In this document: positions 8,286 to 15,942 of the stretch, piece after piece
How positions within the stretch are numbered: position 1 is the first letter of the stretch
Layout: each line of letters begins with the position of its first letter
From: UBA7236 sp036734545
Lineage (GTDB): Bacteria; Bacteroidota; Bacteroidia; Chitinophagales; BACL12
Length of the DNA stretch: 29,124 nt
Direction of reading: 5' to 3'
Assembly: GCA_036734545.1 (NCBI GenBank)
Contig: DAIMYJ010000035.1
Coordinates: 1 to 29,124, forward strand
Position numbers and translations under genes: made by a program
Notes under the pieces: generated by a model
What the model was told of the DNA's origin: nothing
Databases searched by the model: none
Seen by the model: the letters and a program-made list of their open reading frames with translations, nothing else

Positions 8286-9009
8286 CAACGAAACACCGAT
8301 ACGCACGGCACTGCATGAAATGCTGCTGGCGTTTTGCCCTGAGATCAGAACCATCCGTGAGGCTTCGAACATTGACGGTGGCATAGAGACCATCGGCTGG
8401 TATAATCCTGATATCGTCTTTCTGGATGTGGAGCTGGATGAAGGCACCGGATTTGATCTGCTGAGCAGGCTTCCTGCCTATCAGTTCCAACTGATCTTCA
8501 TCACGGCACATGATAAGTATGCCATCAATGCGTTTCGCTTCAGTGCCATGGATTTCCTGCTTAAACCCATAGACCCGGAAGAACTGGTGCGCAGTGTGGG
8601 TAAGGCCACAAAAAATATTCAGCAGGATCCCGGCCGACAACTGGCATTCCTGCTGGAACAGATGCAGCACAAGGCCGAACCGCCTAAGAAGATCATTCTG
8701 AAAGATCTGCATAAGACCTATTACATCCGCATCGATGAAATATTGTATCTGGAGGCGGAAGGTATTTATACGCGTTTTTACCTTACAGGCAAACAGGATG
8801 TACTCGTATCCAAGAACCTGAAAGAATATGAAAACCTGCTCGAACCGCTAGGGTTCGTTCGCACGCATCACAGTTTTCTGGTCAACCCGGATAAGATCAA
8901 AATGTTCGATAAATCAGAAGGCGGAATGCTGGTGCTGGAAGAAGGTAACCATATTCCGGTATCTCAGCGAAAACGCGAAGTGGTGCTGCGCATTCTGGAG
9001 CACAGCTGA
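8266..9009 (+). CDS. LytTR-family response regulator (partner of the TPR kinase)
   Basis: This 247-residue cytoplasmic DNA-binding regulator has a receiver with Asp7, phosphoacceptor Asp54 (DIVFLDVELDEG), Thr80 and Lys100 (LLKPI). The second acidic-pocket position is Asn8 rather than Asp, a tolerated variant in which Glu9 may help bind magnesium. The LytTR domain covers about residues 140-240 with FVRTHHSFLVNPDKIKMFD and IPVSQRKRE. Domain order and length match the regulator at 5239-5994, so the two pairs are paralogous units with different input domains. Its start lies within the kinase gene. A bidirectional hairpin region follows before the convergent T9SS gene. Confidence 0.93.
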   Translation: MKALIIDNETPIRTALHEMLLAFCPEIRTIREASNIDGGIETIGWYNPDIVFLDVELDEGTGFDLLSRLPAYQFQLIFITAHDKYAINAFRFSAMDFLLKPIDPEELVRSVGKATKNIQQDPGRQLAFLLEQMQHKAEPPKKIILKDLHKTYYIRIDEILYLEAEGIYTRFYLTGKQDVLVSKNLKEYENLLEPLGFVRTHHSFLVNPDKIKMFDKSEGGMLVLEEGNHIPVSQRKREVVLRILEHS

Positions 9010-9099
9010 TCAGCGGATACAGCGAGATCCGCTATCGGCATCGGCCGGATGTCCACGCACATCTTGCTCTTCCAATCGCTTCCATCTCCGCCTACCCCC

Positions 9100-9137
9100 A
9101 AAAAAAAGAGCCCTCTCTTTCGAGAAGACCCTTTTTC
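9100..9137. terminator. Imperfect bidirectional terminator between convergent genes
   Basis: An A-run, a C/T-rich arm (CCTCTC), a short TTTC loop and GAGAAG...CTTTTT form an imperfect hairpin with A and T tails on opposite sides. It could terminate the regulator on the plus strand and the secreted-protein gene on the minus strand. Confidence 0.5.
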
Positions 9138-9156
9138 AAGGTTCAACATTTGGTAA

Positions 9157-10724
9157 TTAACGGATGACAGCCAATCGCTCCGTCATGATCTGTCCGTCGG
9201 CAGTAAATACCATTACCTGATACATGCCTGCGGGAATATCCTGTACCTGAATCTCGTAGATCATTTCCTGTCCTTCCATACCGAACACTTCTGCGCCCGG
9301 GAGTTCGATACGCTGACCGTTCAGGCTATAGAGTTCGATACGTGCGCTGCCTTCTTCCGGCATAATGAAGACCACTTCTGCTGATTGAGAAGCCGGGTTC
9401 GGGAAGATATCGATCGGGTTCTCACCCATAGCGGTCATATCATCCAACTTCATCCAACAGGCACCTAATACCCATCCGCTGCTCAGATGGCTGGGCACCT
9501 GTGATTGGTTGATACACTTGGTTGTGCCATTCTTACAAACATATACTTTGTTGAGTGATGGACCGCAACGCACATCTTTTACAGTTACCACAGCCTGATC
9601 AGTAGATGAGCAGCCATAATAATCCGTAACCGTCAGGGTGTAAGTGGTTGTGGCGGTTGGGCATACACTGGGTGCTGCGATCGTTGCACCGCTGCTCCAG
9701 CTGTAAGTATAAGGACTTGAACCTCCTGTGGCGCTTCCATTCAGCGTTGTGCAGCTCGCACCGTAACCGATCGTTATGGTTTTATCTGTACCAGCATTCA
9801 CAGTAGGACGCGGATTAACGATCACGTTAGCAATATCTGAATCGGTGTTACCGTTGGCATCTGTAACAGTTACCGTATAATCTGTATTGGCTGTGGGGGA
9901 TACATTTATGGAAGCGGTGGTAGCACCATTGCTCCAGCTATAAGTATAAGGGGCGGTGCCTCCGGTAGCGGTGGCTGTTACTGTGGCTACATTGCCTGAA
10001 CAAATACTTACCATCGGACCCGCATCTGCTGCAAGACCTAAATTGATCTCCATTTCAGGAAGGCCATTACATCCGTATGGCGCTACCCCAACACCGGCGC
10101 CTTCAGCACCCATGAGGATCAACTGCGTGGGCATACCATTGGTCACCAGTGTGAACGTCACACAATACGCGCCGGCAGGACCCCAGCCGCCCCAGGTGGT
10201 GGTCCACCAATCGGCACCCCATCCTGTTCNNNNNNNNNNNNNNNNNNNNNNNNNNNNNNNNNNNNNNNNNNNNNNNNNNNNNNNNNNNNNNNNNNNNNNN
10301 NNNNNNNNNNNNNNNNNNNNNNNNNNNNNGCAGGACCCCAGCCGCCCCAGGTGGTGGTCCACCAATCGGCACCCCATCCTGTTCCGGGATAGCTGAACAG
10401 ATCATAGATCAGATATTGCGGTCCATACATGAAGGTATTATCTGCAGCATATACAGCACCTGTTTGCGGACTGGTCATGGTTGCCGGATAAGAAGCCCAT
10501 GTTGCGCCACCAACCAGTTCAACGCCCCAGGTAGCAGTGCCCTGGTCGGCACCACCGGGACCGCCGCCGGCACAAAAAGTGACCACGAACTCATATTGGC
10601 CGCCGCCGAGGTCGGTCATGGAAACCAGTTCAAAAGAAGAATTGTCGCATGCCCAGGCGTAGGTGCCCATAAGCATCGCAACCAATAAGAAGAACGTGTT
10701 TTTAATTGTTCTCATACATTTCAT
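9157..10724 (-). CDS. Secreted Ig/PKD-like repeat protein with T9SS sorting domain, interrupted by a gap
   Basis: The gene is broken by 100 N at 10230-10329. Identical 55-base sequences flank the N run; collapsing them (removing 155 bases) restores one frame of 470 residues from ATG 10724, or 467 from ATG 10715. The N-terminus is a signal peptide (MRTIKNTFFLLVAMLMG, cleavage near AWA-C). A Gly/Trp-rich beta domain follows, then two SprB/PKD-like Ig repeats (GGTAPYTYSWSNGATT and GGSSPYTYSWSSGATI, each ending in TYTLTVTD-type strands), then a Cys-containing segment. The C-terminus is a type A T9SS sorting domain (IFPNPASQSAEVVF ... GMYQVMVFTADG). The product should cross the outer membrane through the gliding/secretion apparatus and be surface-attached or released. 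It probably binds or assembles rather than catalyses; the role is unknown. It is divergent from another T9SS cargo gene. Confidence 0.85.
10175..10229. repeat. Left copy of a 55-base direct repeat abutting the N gap
   Basis: Identical to 10330-10384. Both copies encode the same Trp/Gly-rich peptide in the minus-strand gene. Copy length and position at the gap edges point to two contig ends that overlap by one assembly k-mer. Confidence 0.95.
10230..10329. other. Assembly gap (100 N)
   Basis: Exactly 100 undetermined bases, a conventional placeholder for a join of unknown length. The flanking repeat suggests the true gap length is zero or negative. Confidence 0.98.
10330..10384. repeat. Right copy of the 55-base direct repeat
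   Basis: Exact copy of 10175-10229 on the other side of the N run. Keeping only one copy and no N gives an uninterrupted coding frame. Confidence 0.95.
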
Positions 10725-10755
10725 TTTAGGGTGATAGTGTTTTGATTCGATGGTT

Positions 10756-10763
10756 CAAAAATA
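10756..10763 (-). promoter_or_regulatory. -7 element for the leftward T9SS cargo gene
   Basis: On the minus strand the bases read TATTTTTG, an exact TAnnTTTG match, about 30-40 bases before the start codon. No clear TTG -33 element lies at the usual distance. Confidence 0.45.
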
Positions 10764-10824
10764 GACGGGCCCTATTCCGGAAAATCGCCTAACTAACAGA
10801 TGATGGGTTCTGACCAATAAGTGA

Positions 10825-10849
10825 TTGACAAAATAATTCACTAGATTTG
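10825..10849 (+). promoter_or_regulatory. Promoter for the rightward T9SS cargo gene
   Basis: TTG (10825-10827) and TAGATTTG (10842-10849), an exact -7 match, with 14 bases between them, shorter than usual. The start codon is 19 bases after the -7 element, giving a short leader. Confidence 0.5.
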
Positions 10850-10868
10850 ATATAGAACTAATACTCAT

Positions 10869-12737
10869 ATGAAAAGCCTTATCCTGTACAAAATCCTGGC
10901 CGGTATGCTCGCATCCTGCTTGTGGATGTCATTACTGCCTGTCACCGCCCAGACAACCCAGTCACTGCCCGGCGGAACACTGCAACTGAAGGGCACCCTG
11001 CCTGCACTGCGCGAAACGGGATGGATGGAAGAATCTATGGAATGGCTGGTGCCGGTACGTAAACATGAAGACGAAGCCAGACAGGCCGATCAGATCACGC
11101 CAAACGCGCTGGAGGATGAAACAGATGGCTTTGCCCAAAAAACACAGGCGATCACCGCTACCTCCATTGAACTCCTGGATTCATGGGAAGGATTGCGCTC
11201 TAAATATCTGCGTTCAGACAACAACATTGCCGTTGGTCCGAATCATGTAGTACAAATGATCAATAGTGCTTTGTACAGTTCCTATATAAGAGTCTGGGAT
11301 AAATCAGGTACACTACTGATCAATAAAGCAGAGATGTATACACTCGTCGGCGAACCTGATTACGGTGATCCCAATATCATCTACGATGAAGAGGCTGATC
11401 GTTGGGTGATCAGCTTTCTGCATTCGGATAATGAAGCCAAACTGATCATCATGGCTTCACAGACCGGCGACCCTACGGCCGGTTGGTGGTATTTCGAATT
11501 TGAGACCACCGGCGGCTACCCGGATTATGAGAAACTGGCCCGATGGGGCGACAGCTATATCATCACAACGGCGCAGGCCAATCCGAATGTATATGCACTG
11601 AACAGAGAGGCCATTCTTACCGGTGCAGGAATTTCAGAAGTGATCCGGTTCCCGATCCCCAAGCTGAAGAATATCGGCTGGCAGGCCGTATCCCCCGTGC
11701 ATCAAACCGGCTCCCTTCCGATGCCTGCAGATGAACCGGCGGTCGTATGGCGCGTTGTCGACAATTGGTGGCACCCTCCCTACACTGCACAGGATCAATT
11801 GGAGTTGTTCACCTTATCCATTGACTGGGCGGATCCGCTGTCCAGTTTTATGACAGGCCCCCAGGCTTTACCCATTGCTACCTATAACAGTAATCTGTGC
11901 GGTATCAATGCCAACACCTGTCTTGAACAGCCCGGCACCACCGTGCGCCTGTGGCCACTCAGCAATTTCATTACCGACAAAAGTAAATACATGCACTTTG
12001 GCGATCATCAGAGTATTGTTGGCGTGCATGTGTGCAGAAGCAATGATGCAGGCACTGCCGGGCAACGCTGGTATGAACTGCGTAAATATCCGGGTGCCGG
12101 ATGGTCGCTTTTTCAGGAAGGCACTTACGCCCCTACCGCCGACCATCGGTTTATCGGCAGCATCAGCATCAACGACCAGGGCACCATAGCGCTGGGATAT
12201 AATATTACCAGCAGCACCGTGTTTCCGGGTATACGCATGACAGCACGCAATGCCTGCGACCCCACAGGCAGCATGACCGCACCCGAAGTGATCGGCATAT
12301 CCGGTACGGCTTCGAATAAATCGCTGGACTATGGTGATTATAACAGCCTTGTCACCGACCCTGCAGACGGGTCATTCTGGATCAGCGCACAATACAATGT
12401 GTCCAATAAATGGTCAACTCGGGTGATCCATTTTGCGGTGAACAGCTGTGGGGATGAACGCACCACGCCTGCGAATGATGCACCCGCACTATCCGTGATG
12501 CCAAATCCCGCTTCCGGAACCGTTAACATAGAATTCCAACATTTTCAAACTGATGATGAGATTCGAATGCTGGTGTACAATAGTCTGGGGGCTTTAGTGT
12601 ATCAGCATATACTGGATCGCGGCAGTGCCGGTTCTCCTATGACCATCGATGTAAACGCGTGGACTCCCGGATGGTATACATTGGTAGCCGAGCAGGGTAA
12701 TTACCGTTATACACAGCGACTGGAGGTGATCCATTGA
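10869..12737 (+). CDS. Secreted propeller-like protein with T9SS sorting domain
   Basis: This 622-residue exported protein begins with a signal peptide (cleavage near VTA-Q, residue 28). A propeller-like body follows at about residues 110-530, marked by NIAVGPNHVVQMIN, WVISFLHSDNEAKLIIMAS, PDYEKLARWGDSYIITTA, FGDHQSIVGVHVCRS and LDYGDYNSLVTDPADGSFW. The last 80 residues form a type A T9SS C-terminal sorting domain (MPNPASGTVNIEF ... GWYTLVAEQGNYRY). It is expected on the cell surface or outside the cell. I recognise no catalytic residues; similar proteins in Bacteroidota are annotated only by their sorting domain. ATG 10869 closely follows a TAnnTTTG promoter. It is divergent from the other T9SS cargo gene and convergent with the MFS gene, with only 46 bases and no clear terminator between them. 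Confidence 0.88.
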   Translation: MKSLILYKILAGMLASCLWMSLLPVTAQTTQSLPGGTLQLKGTLPALRETGWMEESMEWLVPVRKHEDEARQADQITPNALEDETDGFAQKTQAITATSIELLDSWEGLRSKYLRSDNNIAVGPNHVVQMINSALYSSYIRVWDKSGTLLINKAEMYTLVGEPDYGDPNIIYDEEADRWVISFLHSDNEAKLIIMASQTGDPTAGWWYFEFETTGGYPDYEKLARWGDSYIITTAQANPNVYALNREAILTGAGISEVIRFPIPKLKNIGWQAVSPVHQTGSLPMPADEPAVVWRVVDNWWHPPYTAQDQLELFTLSIDWADPLSSFMTGPQALPIATYNSNLCGINANTCLEQPGTTVRLWPLSNFITDKSKYMHFGDHQSIVGVHVCRSNDAGTAGQRWYELRKYPGAGWSLFQEGTYAPTADHRFIGSISINDQGTIALGYNITSSTVFPGIRMTARNACDPTGSMTAPEVIGISGTASNKSLDYGDYNSLVTDPADGSFWISAQYNVSNKWSTRVIHFAVNSCGDERTTPANDAPALSVMPNPASGTVNIEFQHFQTDDEIRMLVYNSLGALVYQHILDRGSAGSPMTIDVNAWTPGWYTLVAEQGNYRYTQRLEVIH

Positions 12738-12783
12738 TCTACCAAGGAATTCGGAGTCTGCAAATGTCAGTGGAGCGTAACTC

Positions 12784-14037
12784 TCAGCTGAGCTCTACAT
12801 AATTCAGGTCCTTGCCGAAGGTCTCTTTGATGGAGAGCGTGGCGATCATCGCCAGACCTATGGAAACAGCGCCTACGATGAGGGCTGATTGAATATTGCC
12901 TACACTTGAACTGAGTCCCGCGAAACTCAGGGTGAGCGGCACTACAAATCCGCGCACAAAATTCGGAACGGTGGTAGTGGCCGTAGCACGGATATTCGTA
13001 CCGAATTGTTCCGATGCAATGGTTACGAACAAAGCCCAGTAGCCGGTAGCACAGCCCAACAGAAAACACATCAGATTGAACAGGACCAGCGATTCACTGC
13101 GCATGAATAAATACACACAGGCCAGCACCACGGTGCCCATCAGATATCCCATTACGATCTTCTTCCGGCTGCGGAACACCTGGCTGAGATATCCGCTCAG
13201 CAGATCACCTACGCAGAGACCGATATAACTCAGCATAATGGCGGTTCTGCGAATTTGTATCCCCTTGTCACCACTCACATCTATCCCCCACTCGCCCGCA
13301 AATCGCTCGCTGAACTTCATCAGCACGCCGATACAATACCACACCGGAACACCGATGAGGATGCAATATAAATACTTCAGGAAACGCTCGCGGTTGGTGA
13401 ACAGGGAAAGGAAATTCCCGCGCGACACTTTCTCTTCCTTCACCGAGTCGAACATCGTACTTTCAAAGGTGCCGAAGCGCAATAACAACAAGGCCAGCCC
13501 CAAACCGCCGCCGATATAATAAGAAACGCGCCAGTCGACATGCGAGGTGATATAGAACGCCGCTACTGCACCCAGTGCACCCACACTCACGATCAGCATG
13601 GTACCGTATCCGCGATGCTCCTTGCTCATGATCTCGGCCACCAGTGTGATGGCTGCACCCAACTCACCGGCCAATCCCAGACCGGCGAAAAAGCGCACGA
13701 CCTGATACTGCGTGGTATTGTCTACCATGCCATTCAAAATATTGGCGACACTATATAAAATGATGCTGCCGAACAAAATAGATTTTCTGCCCTTCAGATC
13801 GCCCATCACGCCCCAGATAATGCCACCTACCAGCATGCCGATCATCTGAACATTGAACAGGCGCACATCCCAGTAGTCGATCATCGCAGGGTCAGTGATA
13901 CCGATGCCTTTCAAACTGGGCTTGCTCACCAGATTGAATAACTGGAGATCGTAGATATCGACAAAATAACCCAGTGCAGCAACCAGTACGGTCAGATTAA
14001 AGATCGTAGAGGTTTGGCGTGTGGAAGGATGACTCAT
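12784..14037 (-). CDS. MFS transporter, metabolite:H+ symporter-like
   Basis: This 417-residue inner-membrane protein has about twelve hydrophobic spans. The major facilitator motif A is clear between spans 2 and 3 (GVMGDLKGRK, residues 76-85), with acidic residues in span 1 (DIYD, 27-30) as in metabolite/proton symporters. A soluble loop near residues 185-215 separates the two halves. The substrate cannot be told from sequence. It is third in a minus-strand run after thyA and folA, 15 bases after the folA stop, so it is probably cotranscribed with them. A role in nucleoside or folate-related transport would be a guess from position alone. Confidence 0.88.
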   Translation of the reverse strand: MSHPSTRQTSTIFNLTVLVAALGYFVDIYDLQLFNLVSKPSLKGIGITDPAMIDYWDVRLFNVQMIGMLVGGIIWGVMGDLKGRKSILFGSIILYSVANILNGMVDNTTQYQVVRFFAGLGLAGELGAAITLVAEIMSKEHRGYGTMLIVSVGALGAVAAFYITSHVDWRVSYYIGGGLGLALLLLRFGTFESTMFDSVKEEKVSRGNFLSLFTNRERFLKYLYCILIGVPVWYCIGVLMKFSERFAGEWGIDVSGDKGIQIRRTAIMLSYIGLCVGDLLSGYLSQVFRSRKKIVMGYLMGTVVLACVYLFMRSESLVLFNLMCFLLGCATGYWALFVTIASEQFGTNIRATATTTVPNFVRGFVVPLTLSFAGLSSSVGNIQSALIVGAVSIGLAMIATLSIKETFGKDLNYVELS

Positions 14038-14052
14038 GGGGTTTGAAATTAA

Positions 14053-14550
14053 TCAGATTTTCTCATAGGTGAGAAAGTCGTGATCATAGGGATTCTTTTC
14101 GTCTTTCAAGCGCGCATCTTTGTGCACCAGCTGCCAGCCTTCGCCGGGGGTGCGAAACCACGTGTCGCCTTCAAAGGTGGCGTGTATGCGCGTGAGATAG
14201 ATACGGCTGACGTAAGGCATGGACTGACGGTAAATATCGCCTCCGCCTAATATGAACACTTCGGCCTCCTGCTGTATGTCCGGATGCTGTATCGCATCCT
14301 CCAGCGAGTGCACCACGAGGCTGTCGTCCGTTGTAAATGTTGTATCACGGGTAACGATGATGAATTTACGGTTGGGCAGTACTTTGTTGCCCAGTGCATT
14401 GTATGTCTTTCTGCCCAATATACACCAGTGTCCGCTGGTCTTCTGACGAAAGAATTTCAGATCGGAGGATAATTTCAGCCAGGGCATGTCGCCATGCATA
14501 CCGATCACCTCATTCTCTGCTGCTGCAACGATAATGGAGAACACCGGCAT
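14053..14550 (-). CDS. folA: Dihydrofolate reductase
   Basis: This 165-residue cytoplasmic enzyme reduces dihydrofolate to tetrahydrofolate with NADPH, restoring the cofactor that thymidylate synthase oxidises. Visible motifs are the N-terminal strand and Met20-type loop (NEVIGMHGDMPW), the substrate-binding acid Asp30 in LSSDLKFFR (equivalent to Asp27 of the E. coli enzyme), the cofactor segment LGRKTYNALG and the Gly-rich FILGGGDIYRQ. Length is normal. The start codon lies one base after the thyA stop, an arrangement that favours coupled translation and matches the metabolic link. Confidence 0.97.
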   Translation of the reverse strand: MPVFSIIVAAAENEVIGMHGDMPWLKLSSDLKFFRQKTSGHWCILGRKTYNALGNKVLPNRKFIIVTRDTTFTTDDSLVVHSLEDAIQHPDIQQEAEVFILGGGDIYRQSMPYVSRIYLTRIHATFEGDTWFRTPGEGWQLVHKDARLKDEKNPYDHDFLTYEKI

Positions 14551-14551
14551 A

Positions 14552-15346
14552 TTACACGCTCACTTTTGCTTTGATGTGCGGATGCGGGTCGTAATTCACC
14601 AGCTCAAAATCTTCAAACACAAAACCGAAGATATCCTTCACGTTGGGATTGATGCGCATTTGTGGTAGCGGACGAAGATCGCGGCTGAGCTGCAGTTTCG
14701 CCTGATCGATATGATCGCGATATAAATGGGCATCGCCAAACGTATGAATGAATTCTCCGGGTTGCAGATCACACACCTGCGCAACCATCATCGTAAGCAA
14801 TGCATAGCTGGCAATATTGAACGGTACACCCAGAAAGGTGTCGGCCGATCGCTGATATAACTGACAACTCAATTTACCATCTGCCACATAGAACTGGAAT
14901 AAACAGTGACAGGGCGGCAATGCCATGTTCTCGATATCACCTACGTTCCACGCACTCACGATATGCCTGCGTGAATCGGGGTTCTTTTTGATCTGGTGGA
15001 TGAGATTGGTGATCTGATCGATATGCCGACCATCCGCCGTAGGCCAGCTGCGCCATTGATAACCGTATACCGGCCCGAGATTCCCGTCGGCATCCGCCCA
15101 TTCATCCCATATCGAAACATTATGCTCCTTCAGGTAAGCGATATTGGTATCTCCTTTGAGGAACCACAATAATTCATGAATGATACTGCGCAGGTGCAAT
15201 TTCTTGGTGGTGACCAGCGGGAAGCCTTCCTGCAGGTCGAAACGCATTTGGTGACCGAATACACTGATGGTGCCGGTCCCCGTCCTGTCGGCCTTGGCGT
15301 GGCCTTCATCCAGGATGCGCTGTAACAGATCATGGTATTGACGCAT
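14552..15346 (-). CDS. thyA: Thymidylate synthase
   Basis: This 264-residue cytoplasmic enzyme methylates dUMP to dTMP using methylenetetrahydrofolate and releases dihydrofolate. It is the same length as E. coli ThyA. The catalytic Cys is at residue 146 (MALPPCHCLFQFY). Other signatures are DRTGTGTISVFGHQMRF, the phosphate-binding YQRSADTFLGVPFNIASYALL and the C-terminal FEDFELVNYDPHPHIKAKVSV. It leads the thyA-folA-MFS operon. Upstream, a near-match TTAAATTTTG (15403-15394, minus strand) has one base too many between TA and TTTG, so the promoter is uncertain. Confidence 0.98.
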   Translation of the reverse strand: MRQYHDLLQRILDEGHAKADRTGTGTISVFGHQMRFDLQEGFPLVTTKKLHLRSIIHELLWFLKGDTNIAYLKEHNVSIWDEWADADGNLGPVYGYQWRSWPTADGRHIDQITNLIHQIKKNPDSRRHIVSAWNVGDIENMALPPCHCLFQFYVADGKLSCQLYQRSADTFLGVPFNIASYALLTMMVAQVCDLQPGEFIHTFGDAHLYRDHIDQAKLQLSRDLRPLPQMRINPNVKDIFGFVFEDFELVNYDPHPHIKAKVSV

Positions 15347-15435
15347 GCGGTAAAGTTACCGCTTTTTGGTGCAGGGCTTTCCGGGGTGGTGGCAAAATTT
15401 AACACATAATACACATCCGCCACCGCCGTTTTTCC

Positions 15436-15443
15436 TACCTTCG
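15436..15443 (+). promoter_or_regulatory. -7-like element before the DUF1761 gene
   Basis: TACCTTCG matches seven of eight positions of TAnnTTTG, 17 bases before the ATG. No TTG at -33 was found. Confidence 0.3.
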
Positions 15444-15460
15444 GAGTAAACCCAATATCC

Positions 15461-15886
15461 ATGATCCAACAAATGCTTTCCGACATGAACTGGCTGGCAG
15501 CGCTGGCCGGTGGCGTCACGTATTTCATTTGCGGTGCCGTTTGGTACGGCGTCCTGGGCAACGGCTGGATGGCCGCCGCCGGGCTTACCGCCGAACGAAT
15601 ACGCGCAGATTTCAAAAAGTCGAACTATGGAGTCACCCTGTTCATGCAACTGATCATCGGCATTGCCATGGCCGGCCTCATGTCGCTGATCGGCGGCAGC
15701 GGCTCCGGACTCTCCCTGGCAGATGCCGCGCAATTCGGCCTGGTGGTCGGACTGGTGTTCTCCGGACTCACCACCTGGGTGCATTACATCTACAGCATGC
15801 AAAAACCGGCGCTGATCTGGTACGACCTCGGCTATACCACGGTAGCCAGCATTCTGGCAGCAGTGGTCATCCACCTGCTTAGCTGA
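15461..15886 (+). CDS. DUF1761-family membrane protein
   Basis: This 141-residue inner-membrane protein has about four hydrophobic spans. The N-terminal MNWLAALAGGVTYFICGAVW, followed by YGVLGNGWM, is the typical opening of the DUF1761 family (PF08570), whose function is unknown. ATG 15461 is chosen; an in-frame ATG at 15485 just before NWLA would also fit. It is divergent from thyA and followed by a strong terminator, so it looks like a single-gene unit. The -7 candidate TACCTTCG (15436-15443) differs from consensus at one base and would give a leader of about ten bases. Confidence 0.85.
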   Translation: MIQQMLSDMNWLAALAGGVTYFICGAVWYGVLGNGWMAAAGLTAERIRADFKKSNYGVTLFMQLIIGIAMAGLMSLIGGSGSGLSLADAAQFGLVVGLVFSGLTTWVHYIYSMQKPALIWYDLGYTTVASILAAVVIHLLS

Positions 15887-15903
15887 TACAGTGAACGAAA
15901 TTT

Positions 15904-15942
15904 ACACACAGGTTGCAGTAACTACGCAGCCTGTGTTTTTTT
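15904..15942 (+). terminator. Strong intrinsic terminator after the DUF1761 gene
   Basis: ACACAGGTTGC (15906-15916) pairs with GCAGCCTGTGT (15926-15936) over 11 base pairs including one wobble, around a nine-base loop, and runs into seven T (15936-15942). It overlaps the last codons and stop of the convergent symporter gene. Confidence 0.88.

Noticed and set aside
10175..10384. Genuine tandem duplication in the secreted protein
   Set aside because: The copies stop exactly at the N run and a single copy restores the frame, so an assembly overlap is the simpler reading, although long-repeat collapse cannot be fully excluded.
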